Assembly (NCBI GenBank): GCA_023450835.1
Contig: JAEXGM010000080.1
Span: forward strand, 1-42,902
Length of the DNA stretch: 42,902 nucleotides
Direction: 5' to 3'
Origin: Bacillota bacterium
GTDB lineage: Bacteria > Bacillota > Clostridia > Lachnospirales > Lachnospiraceae
Part shown: piece by piece, positions 33,337 to 41,937 of the stretch
How positions within the stretch are numbered: the first letter of the stretch is position 1
Layout: every line of letters begins with the position of its first letter
Made by a program: the position numbers and the translations under genes
Notes under the pieces: generated by a model
What the model was told of the DNA's origin: nothing
Databases searched by the model: none
What the model saw: the letters and a program-made list of their open reading frames with translations, nothing else

Positions 33337-34512
33337 ATGGCTAGATTTACACTTCCCAGAGATCTCTATCACGGCAAGGGATGTCTTGATGCTCTGAAAA
33401 CCTTAACAGGAAAAAAAGCATTTGTAGTTGTAGGCGGCGGAAGTATGAAACGTTTCGGCTTTCTGGACAAAGTAGAAGGCTATTTAAAAGAAGCCGGTAT
33501 GGAAGTTCAGTTGTTTGAAGGAGTAGAGCCAGATCCTTCCGTAGAGACAGTCATGAGAGGCGCAGAGGCAATGCGTAGTTTTAAACCTGACTGGATCGTA
33601 TCCATCGGCGGCGGTTCTCCTATTGATGCTGCTAAAGCAATGTGGACATTTTATGAATATCCTGATACGACCTTTGAGGATCTTTGTATTCCCTTTAACT
33701 TTCCTACCCTTCGTACAAAAGCAAAGTTCTGTGCGATTCCCTCAACCTCCGGTACTGCTACTGAGGTAACTGCTTTTTCTGTTATTACAGACTATGCTAA
33801 GGGTATTAAATATCCTTTGGCAGACTTTAATATTACACCGGATGTTGCCATCGTTGATCCTGAGCTGGCAGAAACAATGCCTGCAAAGCTTACGGCTCAT
33901 ACCGGTATGGATGCTATGACACATGCTATTGAGGCTTATGTTTCAACTCTTAACAGTGATTACACAGATCCCCTTGCTCTTCATGCAATTAAGATGGTCA
34001 GCGAGAACCTAATTGATTCTTATAATGGAGATATGGAGGCCCGTGCAAAAATGCACAATGCGCAATGTCTTGCCGGTATGGCATTTTCCAATGCTCTGCT
34101 TGGTATTGTACACTCTATGGCACATAAGACAGGAGCTGCTTACAGCGGCGGACATATTGTTCATGGCTGCGCCAATGCTATGTACCTTCCTAAAGTTATT
34201 AAATACAATGCAAAAGATGAGACCGCAGCAGCAAGATATGCACAGATTGCTTCCTTCCTTGGCTTAGAACCAAGTGCAGATGCTCTTATTTCACATATCA
34301 AGAAAATGAACAAAGCTTTAAATATTCCTTCTTCTATTCAGGAATATGAAGGCGGCATCATTGATGAGAAGGAATTCCTGGCAAAGCTGCCTAAGGTCGC
34401 AGAACTTGCGGTAGGAGATGCATGCACCGGTTCCAACCCCAGAGCGATTACGCCTGAGGAAATGGAAAAACTGTTATACTGCTGCTACTATGATACAGAA
34501 GTTATATTTTAA
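33337..34512 (+). CDS. Iron-containing (group III) alcohol dehydrogenase
   Basis: The 391-residue enzyme reduces aldehydes to alcohols with NAD(P)H. Motifs: GGGSPIDAAKAMW (nucleotide), PSTSGTATEVTAFSVITD, and the metal-site motif HTGMDAMTHAIEAY (D192, H196), followed by GIVHSMAHKTGA and GGHIVHGCANA with the remaining histidine ligands. It closely resembles clostridial butanol/ethanol dehydrogenases of the Fe-ADH family. AAAGGAG precedes the ATG. Its upstream region carries two palindromic operators and a Rex-like site, so control by redox state is likely. An interspersed two-hairpin repeat follows its stop and may serve as terminator. Confidence 0.95.
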   Translation: MARFTLPRDLYHGKGCLDALKTLTGKKAFVVVGGGSMKRFGFLDKVEGYLKEAGMEVQLFEGVEPDPSVETVMRGAEAMRSFKPDWIVSIGGGSPIDAAKAMWTFYEYPDTTFEDLCIPFNFPTLRTKAKFCAIPSTSGTATEVTAFSVITDYAKGIKYPLADFNITPDVAIVDPELAETMPAKLTAHTGMDAMTHAIEAYVSTLNSDYTDPLALHAIKMVSENLIDSYNGDMEARAKMHNAQCLAGMAFSNALLGIVHSMAHKTGAAYSGGHIVHGCANAMYLPKVIKYNAKDETAAARYAQIASFLGLEPSADALISHIKKMNKALNIPSSIQEYEGGIIDEKEFLAKLPKVAELAVGDACTGSNPRAITPEEMEKLLYCCYYDTEVIF

Positions 34513-34513
34513 C

Positions 34514-34594
34514 CTCTTTCGTGAATATCAAATCTTTGATTTGATATTTCTGAATCCGTAGTTGAAAAAACTGCTTTTTGTTTTTTTAATCTAA
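34514..34594 (-). repeat. Two-hairpin interspersed element, copy 3 (inverted)
   Basis: The reverse complement matches copies 1 and 2 at 10.0-10.2 kb over its full length: the constant CTACGGATTCAG spacer, ATATCAAATC/GATTTGATAT hairpin and CACGAAAGAG end. It begins one base after the alcohol dehydrogenase stop. On the plus strand the AAAAAAC/GTTTTTTT hairpin ends in a T-run and could terminate transcription. Confidence 0.8.
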
Positions 34595-35076
34595 TACTTA
34601 TGAAGCATAATAAGAAATTTTATATACTTACCGGCAGATTGCAGTAACTTTGCAATGGCGCTTTTAGGAACATAAGAGATTTTAGTAAGACGTAAAAATG
34701 TTAAAGACCAAACAATGCTAAACGGACAGGAGAAATGGGGATTCCTCTTATCTGTAAAATCAAGAGTTCTTTATATAGATTATATGCTGGGTGTCAGAAG
34801 TCCTAAACGGGATTGGGCTTTTGACACTCTAGTTGTACTGTTTTGACGAGGCTGCAGCCATAAGGGCCGTAGCTTTTTTGTTATCTGGTAATTGCTGCAA
34901 AGAACAAGGCTTGGTGCTTGCTTTAAAAAACTGCAAGATTGGTGTCTATAATATATAGGTGCCATGCTTGCCACAAAGAGGCAAACTTAGCCTGTAAAAG
35001 CACAGGCCTGGCATTTACTATAAGGCGGCAAGCTTGGTGTTTATAGAAGACATAAGCACCGGAAAGGACATTTAAT
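34595..35076 (+). other. Non-coding gap before nfnAB with imperfect direct repeats
   Basis: No convincing gene is present. Three imperfect direct repeats are visible: CAAGGCTTGGTGCTT (34905), CAAGATTGGTGTCTATA (34934) and CAAGCTTGGTGTTTATA (35029). A TATAAT lies at 34947-34952 without a good -35. A small hairpin, GCCTGT/ACAGGC, lies at 34990-35007. The repeats may be regulator sites for nfnAB. Confidence 0.4.
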
Positions 35077-35919
35077 ATGTATAAAATATTAAAAAAGAAA
35101 ATACTGAATCCAACTGTTACTTTAATGGAAATTGATGCTCCGTTGGTTGCAAAAAAAGCAGAACCCGGGCAGTTCATTATACTTAGAACCGATGAAAATG
35201 GAGAGAGAGTTCCTTTAACGATTGCGGATTATAACCGGGAAAAAGGTACGGTAACTATCATTTTTCAAGTGGTAGGAGCTACAACAGAAGCTTTGAATCA
35301 TATGGGAGCCGGGGATGACCTCCATGATTTTGTAGGACCTTTAGGACAGGCAACACAAACAGAAGGAAAGAAAAAGGTAGCTGTTGTAGGCGGAGGAGTA
35401 GGCTGTGCAATTGCTTACCCGGTGGTTAAGAAATTCCATGAGCAGGGCACTGAAGTACATGCTATCGTCGGCTTTCGTAATAAAGATTTGGTTATATTGG
35501 AAGAGGAATTTAAGGCAAACAGCAGCAGATTGTTTTTAATGTCCGATGATGGAAGCTGCGGTGAAAAGGGATTGGTGACGGATGCACTAAAGAGATTAAT
35601 TGAATCCGGTGAAAAGTATGATGAAGTAATCACCATTGGCCCTCTCATTATGATGAAATTCGTAAGCAGATTAACCAGAGAATATGGTATCAAAACAGTT
35701 GCAAGTATGAATCCGATTATGATAGACGGAACCGGGATGTGCGGCGGCTGCCGTCTGAGTGTGGGAGGCAAGACGAAATTTGCCTGCGTTGACGGTCCGG
35801 AATTTGATGCCCACGAGATAGATTTTGATGAAGCGATGGAAAGGTCTACCATGTACCGCCCTTTCGAACGTAATGCCCATGAGGAAATCTGCAACTTATT
35901 GGTTAAGGAGGTAAGATAA
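35077..35919 (+). CDS. nfnA: NfnA: ferredoxin-NADP reductase-like subunit of NADH-dependent ferredoxin:NADP+ oxidoreductase
   Basis: The 280-residue protein resembles sulfide dehydrogenase/dihydroorotate dehydrogenase electron-transfer subunits: an FAD domain (GQFIILRTDENGERVPLTIA), an NAD domain (VAVVGGGVGCAIAYPVVK) and a C-terminal [2Fe-2S] site (GTGMCGGCRLSV ... FACVDGPEFDAHEIDF). NfnAB couples NADH and reduced ferredoxin oxidation to reduction of two NADP+ by flavin-based electron bifurcation and so balances cytosolic redox pools in clostridia. The stop is immediately followed by the ATG of nfnB, as usual for this pair. Confidence 0.93.
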   Translation: MYKILKKKILNPTVTLMEIDAPLVAKKAEPGQFIILRTDENGERVPLTIADYNREKGTVTIIFQVVGATTEALNHMGAGDDLHDFVGPLGQATQTEGKKKVAVVGGGVGCAIAYPVVKKFHEQGTEVHAIVGFRNKDLVILEEEFKANSSRLFLMSDDGSCGEKGLVTDALKRLIESGEKYDEVITIGPLIMMKFVSRLTREYGIKTVASMNPIMIDGTGMCGGCRLSVGGKTKFACVDGPEFDAHEIDFDEAMERSTMYRPFERNAHEEICNLLVKEVR

Positions 35920-37314
35920 ATGGCTGTCAATATGTCTTTAATTAAGAATGAAATGCCTGCTCAAAGGCCGGATGTCAGAAATAAAAATTTTCTGGAAGTA
36001 ACCTATGGATATACGAAAGAACAGGCCATGGATGAAGCAAAACGCTGTCTGAACTGTAAAAACAGACCCTGTGTAACAGGGTGTCCTGTACAAATTGATA
36101 TTCCGGAGTTTATAAAAGAAGTCTCTGAGGGAAATTTTGAAGAGGCCTTCCAGATAATAAGCCGCTCCAGTTCTCTGCCGGCGGTATGCGGAAGAGTATG
36201 TCCCCAGGAATCCCAGTGCGAATCGAAATGTGTACGTGGTATAAAAGGGGAACCGGTAGCCATCGGCAGGATGGAGCGTTTTGTGGCAGACTACCATAAT
36301 GCGAACAGTAACACGAAGGGGCAAAAGCCGGTGCCAAATGGTCATAAAGTAGCGGTAATAGGCTCCGGTCCCTCCGGTCTTGCCTGTGCGGGAGATTTAG
36401 CGCGTAAGGGCTATGAGGTCACGGTGTTTGAAGCTCTGCATCTTGCAGGAGGCGTTCTGGTCTATGGAATACCGGAATTCAGGCTGCCAAAGGCTATTGT
36501 ACAAAAAGAAATCAATTCTCTGAAAGAACTGGGTGTTACTATACAGACTAACGTAGTAATTGGAAAAACTATTTCAATTGATGAGTTAATTGAGGATTAC
36601 GGTTTTGAATCAGTGTTTATCGGCTCCGGTGCCGGCTTGCCTAATTTTATGAATATTAAGGGAGAGAATTTAAAGGGAGTATATTCGGCAAATGAGTTCC
36701 TTACCAGAATCAATCTGATGAAAGCTTATAAAGAGGATGCCATGACACCTATTCAGAAAGGAACCAAAGTGGCTGTCGTAGGCGGCGGCAACGTAGCAAT
36801 GGATGCTGCCAGATGTGCAAAGCGCCTTGGGGCGGAGGTTACTATCGTGTACCGACGTACAGAGAAGGAATTGCCGGCACGTCTGGAAGAAGTAGAACAT
36901 GCCAAAGAAGAAGGAATTCAGTTTTCTTTCTTAACTAATCCACTGGAGATTGAGGGCACAGAAGAAGGATGGGTAAAAGGGCTGGTATGCCAGAAGATGG
37001 CACTGGGAGAACCGGATGCTTCCGGAAGGCAACGGCCCGTTGCAGTTGAGGGCAGTGATTATTTCCAAGAAGTGGACTGTGTAATAATATCCATCGGTAC
37101 TTCTCCCAATCCGTTGATAAAAGCTACTACCAAAGGCTTGGAAACCCAGAAGTGGGGAGGCATCATTGCAGAAGAAGAGACAGGACTGACGTCCAGAACC
37201 GGAGTATATGCAGGCGGAGATGCCGTTACCGGTGCAGCAACTGTAATCCTGGCAATGGGAGCAGGTAAGAATGCTGCAGCGGCTATTGATGAATATATAG
37301 GCGGTAACAAATAA
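35920..37314 (+). CDS. nfnB: NfnB: glutamate-synthase-like large subunit of NADH-dependent ferredoxin:NADP+ oxidoreductase
   Basis: The 464-residue protein has an N-terminal pair of [4Fe-4S] motifs (RCLNCKNRPCVTGCPVQIDI, then VCGRVCPQESQCESKCVRG), an FAD-binding Rossmann domain (VAVIGSGPSGLACAGDLARK), an NADPH-binding domain (VAVVGGGNVAMDAARCAKRL) and the C-terminal GGDAVTGAATVILAMGAGK of the GltD/NfnB family. This subunit holds the bifurcating FAD. The ATG directly follows the nfnA stop; AAGGAGG lies in the end of nfnA. It could also be labelled gltA/sudA in databases, but the adjacent NfnA favours Nfn. Confidence 0.94.
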   Translation: MAVNMSLIKNEMPAQRPDVRNKNFLEVTYGYTKEQAMDEAKRCLNCKNRPCVTGCPVQIDIPEFIKEVSEGNFEEAFQIISRSSSLPAVCGRVCPQESQCESKCVRGIKGEPVAIGRMERFVADYHNANSNTKGQKPVPNGHKVAVIGSGPSGLACAGDLARKGYEVTVFEALHLAGGVLVYGIPEFRLPKAIVQKEINSLKELGVTIQTNVVIGKTISIDELIEDYGFESVFIGSGAGLPNFMNIKGENLKGVYSANEFLTRINLMKAYKEDAMTPIQKGTKVAVVGGGNVAMDAARCAKRLGAEVTIVYRRTEKELPARLEEVEHAKEEGIQFSFLTNPLEIEGTEEGWVKGLVCQKMALGEPDASGRQRPVAVEGSDYFQEVDCVIISIGTSPNPLIKATTKGLETQKWGGIIAEEETGLTSRTGVYAGGDAVTGAATVILAMGAGKNAAAAIDEYIGGNK

Positions 37315-37346
37315 TTAATCAGATTCACGGCTATAGAAGAATCATC

Positions 37347-38885
37347 TTACCCCCATTCAGTATTGGTGTTCTGCTCCTTATAGCGGTCTATCAGGAAGGA
37401 TAGTCTGAGGAGAAAAAGAGTATTAATATCAGTCAGATCAATTCCGCAGATTTCGGTAATACGGGATATACGGTAAACAAGAGAATTGCGGTGGATATAA
37501 AGGCTTTCAGAGGTTAATTTAATATTACAGCCTTTTTCAATATAAATACAAAGAGTCTGATACAGCTTGGAGTTATTGGCATGGTCATACTGTCTGAGTG
37601 CAGCCAGTGCCGGATGACAATAGCGGCCCAGTTCATCAGGAGCTTTTACCTCTGAAAGCAGATCAAATATCTGATAGTCCTGATAAAGGCAGATCATTTC
37701 TTCTGCCTTTAATTTTTGTCCCATTTCCAGAGCGGTATATGCCTGGTCAAACCGGTTTACAAAGCCCTCTATATTGGTAAAGGGGTAGCTGATACCAATT
37801 CGGACATATTCCTTTGCCGAAAAGTCTTTTAACCTTTCAAATATTTCTAATGGCTCTGCTGTACCATCTGTCTCTTCTTTTATTGGAATAATGGCAACCA
37901 TTCCATTCTTATGATAGGTAACATGAGTACCTGGAATGGAGGCTTTCAGATTCTTACAGGTGTAGTTTTTAAGGTATTGCTGTCCGAGATACCTGGTAGG
38001 CCGAAGAAATAATACCAGCATCTTTGGAGGAAAATGCAGGAGGGAGAGCTTTGGCATAATATCCTTGGCAGAGGCACCAATCAGCATATCATACAATAAT
38101 TCATTGTAGCGGCTGCTTCCTTCAAGGATATCAGGGGTGTAATAGGCAACCGTATAGCTGATAGCATTGCTTACCGTGCTCAGCATTTCAAGATGAGAAG
38201 GAAGTAAAGGATTTTCATCTTCTATCATTAAAAGAAAACCTATTTGCAGCTTATTATGAAAGACTTTGCAGCTTATTTTGCGGTAGGGAGACTGGATACA
38301 GGTGACTTCTACGGCTGCCGTGGACTGGGAAGCGTTGCGTACGGAGCTTAATTCTTTTACCGCATTTATAAATTCATAATCGCAGTAACCCTGGCGGATA
38401 TTCTCTTTCCAGAGTGAATCCCGTACGGGAATAGACACGGAGCTGGCTATGATTTTATAATTCATATCACAAAACACCAGGAAATTCCCAAGCCTGACGG
38501 ACGCGGCATCTATCACAGCTTCAATGCTGTGGGTTTCATCTGCCAAGGCGGTAAGCTCTTCTAAAATACCCTTACTGCGGTTTGTCTCAATGAGATTCTT
38601 TACAGTATTAAAGAGAGAGAAGAGAATATCTTCTTCTACCAATGCTGTATTACCTGATTCGGCAGGTAGATTATCTTCAGCACCTGTGCGGGCCAAAATG
38701 CATTGAGGCGGAAGAGCAGTATTCTGTATTTGTTTATCGTAACCAAAATAGAGCGTATTTTGCAGTGAGTTGCCATGTCTGTTATCAATTAAAGCAATGT
38801 CTTGTATTTCTGTATTCTCTTTGAGAGAAAAAACATCTATTTGGTACTCTTCTTGCATTTTTTCTATCAGTTTTTTGAAAGTCAT
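37347..38885 (-). CDS. PucR/CdaR-family transcriptional regulator
   Basis: The 512-residue protein has an N-terminal PucR-type sensing region, a CdaR GGDEF-like middle domain (about 290-390, VRIGISYPFTNIEGFVNRFD) and the C-terminal PucR helix-turn-helix (LTSESLYIHRNSLVYRISRI, then TEICGIDLTDINTLFLLRLS). Members regulate purine, sugar-acid or amino-acid pathways, usually as activators. It is divergent from the fusion enzyme at 39083, and the 197-base gap holds a pair of direct repeats, so it most likely controls that gene and the SDR. It converges on nfnB with 32 bases between the stops. Confidence 0.9.
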   Translation of the reverse strand: MTFKKLIEKMQEEYQIDVFSLKENTEIQDIALIDNRHGNSLQNTLYFGYDKQIQNTALPPQCILARTGAEDNLPAESGNTALVEEDILFSLFNTVKNLIETNRSKGILEELTALADETHSIEAVIDAASVRLGNFLVFCDMNYKIIASSVSIPVRDSLWKENIRQGYCDYEFINAVKELSSVRNASQSTAAVEVTCIQSPYRKISCKVFHNKLQIGFLLMIEDENPLLPSHLEMLSTVSNAISYTVAYYTPDILEGSSRYNELLYDMLIGASAKDIMPKLSLLHFPPKMLVLFLRPTRYLGQQYLKNYTCKNLKASIPGTHVTYHKNGMVAIIPIKEETDGTAEPLEIFERLKDFSAKEYVRIGISYPFTNIEGFVNRFDQAYTALEMGQKLKAEEMICLYQDYQIFDLLSEVKAPDELGRYCHPALAALRQYDHANNSKLYQTLCIYIEKGCNIKLTSESLYIHRNSLVYRISRITEICGIDLTDINTLFLLRLSFLIDRYKEQNTNTEWG

Positions 38886-38975
38886 AATTCACCTCAATCA
38901 TTAATTATCGAAGGTATCATTTTATACCAATGAGGAATTGCTGCAATCCTCTAATATTCAATTATTATTTTAGTG

Positions 38976-39047
38976 CATGATACACAAATTGTCAAAGTTT
39001 TATCATTCATGATACACATTGTGAAAAAATTAATTATCACGTATTCT
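38976..39047 (+). promoter_or_regulatory. Direct-repeat operator and promoter upstream of the enoate reductase fusion
   Basis: CATGATACACA occurs at 38976-38986 and again at 39008-39018, 32 bases apart (three helical turns), each followed by an ATTGT-like sequence. The candidate promoter is TTGTGA (39019-39024), 17 bases, TATTCT (39042-39047), directly after the second repeat. The layout suits an activator bound next to -35, probably the divergent PucR-type regulator. Confidence 0.55.
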
Positions 39048-39082
39048 TTTCTATACAATGCTAATTCAATTGGAGGTAAAGG

Positions 39083-41896
39083 ATGTACAAGAAATTATTT
39101 GAAGCAGGAAGTATTGGGAAGGTAACAATGAGAAATCGCCTGGTAATGTCTCCTATGGGCTGCGGGCTGGCTAATCTTGACGGAACTCCCTCAGAGGATA
39201 TGATTGCTTTTTATGAAGCAAGAGCAATCGGCGGGGCGGGGCTTATTATACCGGAGATTACCCGTATTAACGACATCAATGGCGCAGGGCTTTTAAGACA
39301 ATTGTCGGTTACAAAGGACAGACATATCAAACCTCTTGCAAAACTTGCGGAGGCTGTACATAAGCATGGCAGCAAAATATTTATCCAGCTGCACCATCCG
39401 GGACGTGAAACGGTATCCGCTCTGATAGGAGGGCAGCCGGTAGTGGCTCCCTCGGCAATTCCCTGTAAGCTGGTGAACCAGGAAACACGAGCGCTGACTA
39501 CGGAGGAAATAAAACAGCTTATTAACCAGTTTATAGATGGAGCTGTCAGAGTACAAAAAGCGGGCTGTGATGGTGTGGAACTGCACGCAGCTCATGGATA
39601 TCTGCTGCATCAGTTTCTTTCACCCTACACAAATAAAAGGGAAGATGAATACGGCGGAAGTTTTGAGAATCGTTTAAGAATGATTGTAGAAATCATTGAT
39701 GGTATCCGTAAGGCCTGCGGTCCTGATTTTCCTGTTGGCGTCCGTCTTAGCATAGATGAATTTCTGGATAAGACCGGAGTGACAGAGGAATATATCCATG
39801 TTCAGGATGGCGTAAGGATAGCCATGGCATTGGAACAGGCAGGTATTGATTTTATTGATCCAAGCTGTGGATTGTATGAAACAGGAATGACTTGCATTGA
39901 GCCCATATCCTTTCCTCAGGGCTGGAGACATGATATCCTCTTAGCAGTGAAGAGTCATGTGAAGATTCCGGTAATCGGAGTTTCTGTTATAAGAGAACCG
40001 GCTGCCGCAGAGAAGTTCTTAGAAGACGGTGTTGTTGATTTTATTTCCATGGGACGTTCCTGGAATGCAGATGAAGAATGGGGTAAGAAGGTACAGGAAG
40101 GAAGAGAAAAGGAACTGCGCAAATGTATCTCTTGTCTGCGCTGCTTTGAGAGCTTAAATGAATACAATGCTGCGGGAATGCCTCCGGAATGTGCTCTTAA
40201 TCCCAGATATGCAAGAGAGAGAAAGTATGGAGACCTTGTCCGTGATACCAAAGAACACAGAGTTGTGGTAGTCGGAGCCGGACCTGCGGGAATGTGTGCG
40301 GCCCAGACACTGGCACAGCGCGGAGTAAAGGTCACTTTGATAGATGAACAAAGTGAACTTGGCGGAACCGTAAATATTGCAAAGAAGCCGCCCCTAAAAG
40401 AGCGCATGCAATGGATTGCGGATTACTATGGAAATGAATTCGACAGGCTTTCCGTAGAAGTTAAGCTAAACACAAAAGCAGATGCGGATACTATTATGGC
40501 GTACAATCCGGATGCGGTGCTTCTTGCCACAGGTTCTGCATCTATTATACCCGATAAAATTCCGGGGGTAAAAGGTAAGAATGTTTATACTGTAGAAAAG
40601 ATATTATCAGGAAGAGCTTCCTTGAAAAATAAAAAGGTGGCAGTAATCGGAGCGGGGCTTACAGGACTGGAAACTGCGGAATTCCTATGTGAAGAAGGCA
40701 ATCAGGTTACAATTATTGATATGCTTGATAAACCGGCGCCGGGGGCTAATCATACCAATGTGGCAGATGTCTGCGGGCGTTTGGCAAAAGCAGGTGTGAA
40801 GTATATGTTAGGGCATTCCCTGAAAGAAATAAAAGAAGACCAGGTGGTACTGGAGAAGTTAGACAGTAAAGAGACAGTAGAGGAAGATACTGATGCAGTG
40901 GTACTTTCTCTGGGATTTCGACCGGACAGGTCCCTGGTTTCTGATTTGGAGAATAAGGGAGTTAAAGCAATGATAGTCGGAAGTGCCATAAAGGACGGAA
41001 CGATTGCGCCGGCAACCCGCACAGCTTTTGAAACAGCTTGTAAGCTATTCAAAGAAGAGGACAAGACTTCAAGTTTTCTGGTTCCCAAAGAGAATATATC
41101 GAATTTCGGCAAGGTTTCCCTTATGGATAACCAGGAAGGCCTTTATATCAGTTATCTGACTGATCCGGCGGCTATCGCAAGAATACTCCCTCCGCCTTTA
41201 AAGCCATTTTCCATGCCTGTTGTAACCTTGTCTGTCTGCCATGTGAACAATCCTACCTTTGCAGACGACTATTACGAAGCAATTCTTGGTGTTTATGCAA
41301 CCTACGGCAAGACACTGGGGCTTTATACCATGGGATTAGTGCTTGGAGGACCGGGAGCGGAGATGGCAGTGCAATGCGGCCGTGATAACGGAAGTATTCC
41401 AAAGAAACTCGGCGGGGAATTCGTTATCCGAAGAAACGGAGATACGGTGACAGCAGGGGTAACCAGAAGAGGCACACAGCTTATTGAAGCTACCATGAAG
41501 CTGGGAGAATATAACAGCCCTCTGACTGGAGCTCTTTATCAATTCCCGGCAGCAGGAAAGCAGACCTTTGGCGGCGGTTTTTATTTTCATTTTGACCGTG
41601 AACCCGATGAAAACGGAGTGTCCCACTTTATGAACGGCGCTTTGCTTATGAATCAGTGTGAATATAATTACCAGTCCTGGGAGCCGGGAATTGTATCCTT
41701 GAATTTAAAATCAAGCATTGATGATCCTTGGGGAGAACTTCCCATTAATACCATAATAGGCGGAGCCTATTCTAAAAACAGCCTGTTAGTGCATAAGCTG
41801 AATCTGGTAGAAAAACTGGATACGGATACAATTATTCCTTATCTGTTAACCGGGCGCTATGACCGTACCGCCTTTATGGAAACCGGAAGAATTTAG
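39083..41896 (+). CDS. Fusion protein: enoate reductase-type (OYE-FeS-FAD/NAD) plus acetoacetate-decarboxylase-like domain
   Basis: Residues 1-345 form an old-yellow-enzyme barrel (SPMGCGLANLDG, ELHAAHGYLLHQFLSPYTNK, EYGGSFENRLRM). An Fe-S cysteine cluster follows: C348, C351, C354, C370 (one residue tighter than the usual CxxCxxxC). Next are FAD and NAD(P) Rossmann domains (VVVVGAGPAGMCAAQTLAQR; VAVIGAGLTGLETAEFL; to about 665). This much resembles 2-enoate or 2,4-dienoyl-CoA reductase. The last 260 residues match the acetoacetate decarboxylase family (ILPPPLKPFSMPVVTLSV; GSIPKKLGGEFVIRR with lysines K774/K775 at the catalytic-lysine position). The two parts share one frame with no stop or internal start signal. 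It could reduce an enoate and then decarboxylate a beta-keto acid, or the tail could act as hydrolase or binding domain; this is inference. GGAGGTAAAGG precedes the ATG. Confidence 0.9.
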   Translation: MYKKLFEAGSIGKVTMRNRLVMSPMGCGLANLDGTPSEDMIAFYEARAIGGAGLIIPEITRINDINGAGLLRQLSVTKDRHIKPLAKLAEAVHKHGSKIFIQLHHPGRETVSALIGGQPVVAPSAIPCKLVNQETRALTTEEIKQLINQFIDGAVRVQKAGCDGVELHAAHGYLLHQFLSPYTNKREDEYGGSFENRLRMIVEIIDGIRKACGPDFPVGVRLSIDEFLDKTGVTEEYIHVQDGVRIAMALEQAGIDFIDPSCGLYETGMTCIEPISFPQGWRHDILLAVKSHVKIPVIGVSVIREPAAAEKFLEDGVVDFISMGRSWNADEEWGKKVQEGREKELRKCISCLRCFESLNEYNAAGMPPECALNPRYARERKYGDLVRDTKEHRVVVVGAGPAGMCAAQTLAQRGVKVTLIDEQSELGGTVNIAKKPPLKERMQWIADYYGNEFDRLSVEVKLNTKADADTIMAYNPDAVLLATGSASIIPDKIPGVKGKNVYTVEKILSGRASLKNKKVAVIGAGLTGLETAEFLCEEGNQVTIIDMLDKPAPGANHTNVADVCGRLAKAGVKYMLGHSLKEIKEDQVVLEKLDSKETVEEDTDAVVLSLGFRPDRSLVSDLENKGVKAMIVGSAIKDGTIAPATRTAFETACKLFKEEDKTSSFLVPKENISNFGKVSLMDNQEGLYISYLTDPAAIARILPPPLKPFSMPVVTLSVCHVNNPTFADDYYEAILGVYATYGKTLGLYTMGLVLGGPGAEMAVQCGRDNGSIPKKLGGEFVIRRNGDTVTAGVTRRGTQLIEATMKLGEYNSPLTGALYQFPAAGKQTFGGGFYFHFDREPDENGVSHFMNGALLMNQCEYNYQSWEPGIVSLNLKSSIDDPWGELPINTIIGGAYSKNSLLVHKLNLVEKLDTDTIIPYLLTGRYDRTAFMETGRI

Positions 41897-41937
41897 TATT
41901 GTATTTTCTATAAAACAAAAAAGAGAGGATAAAAAGA

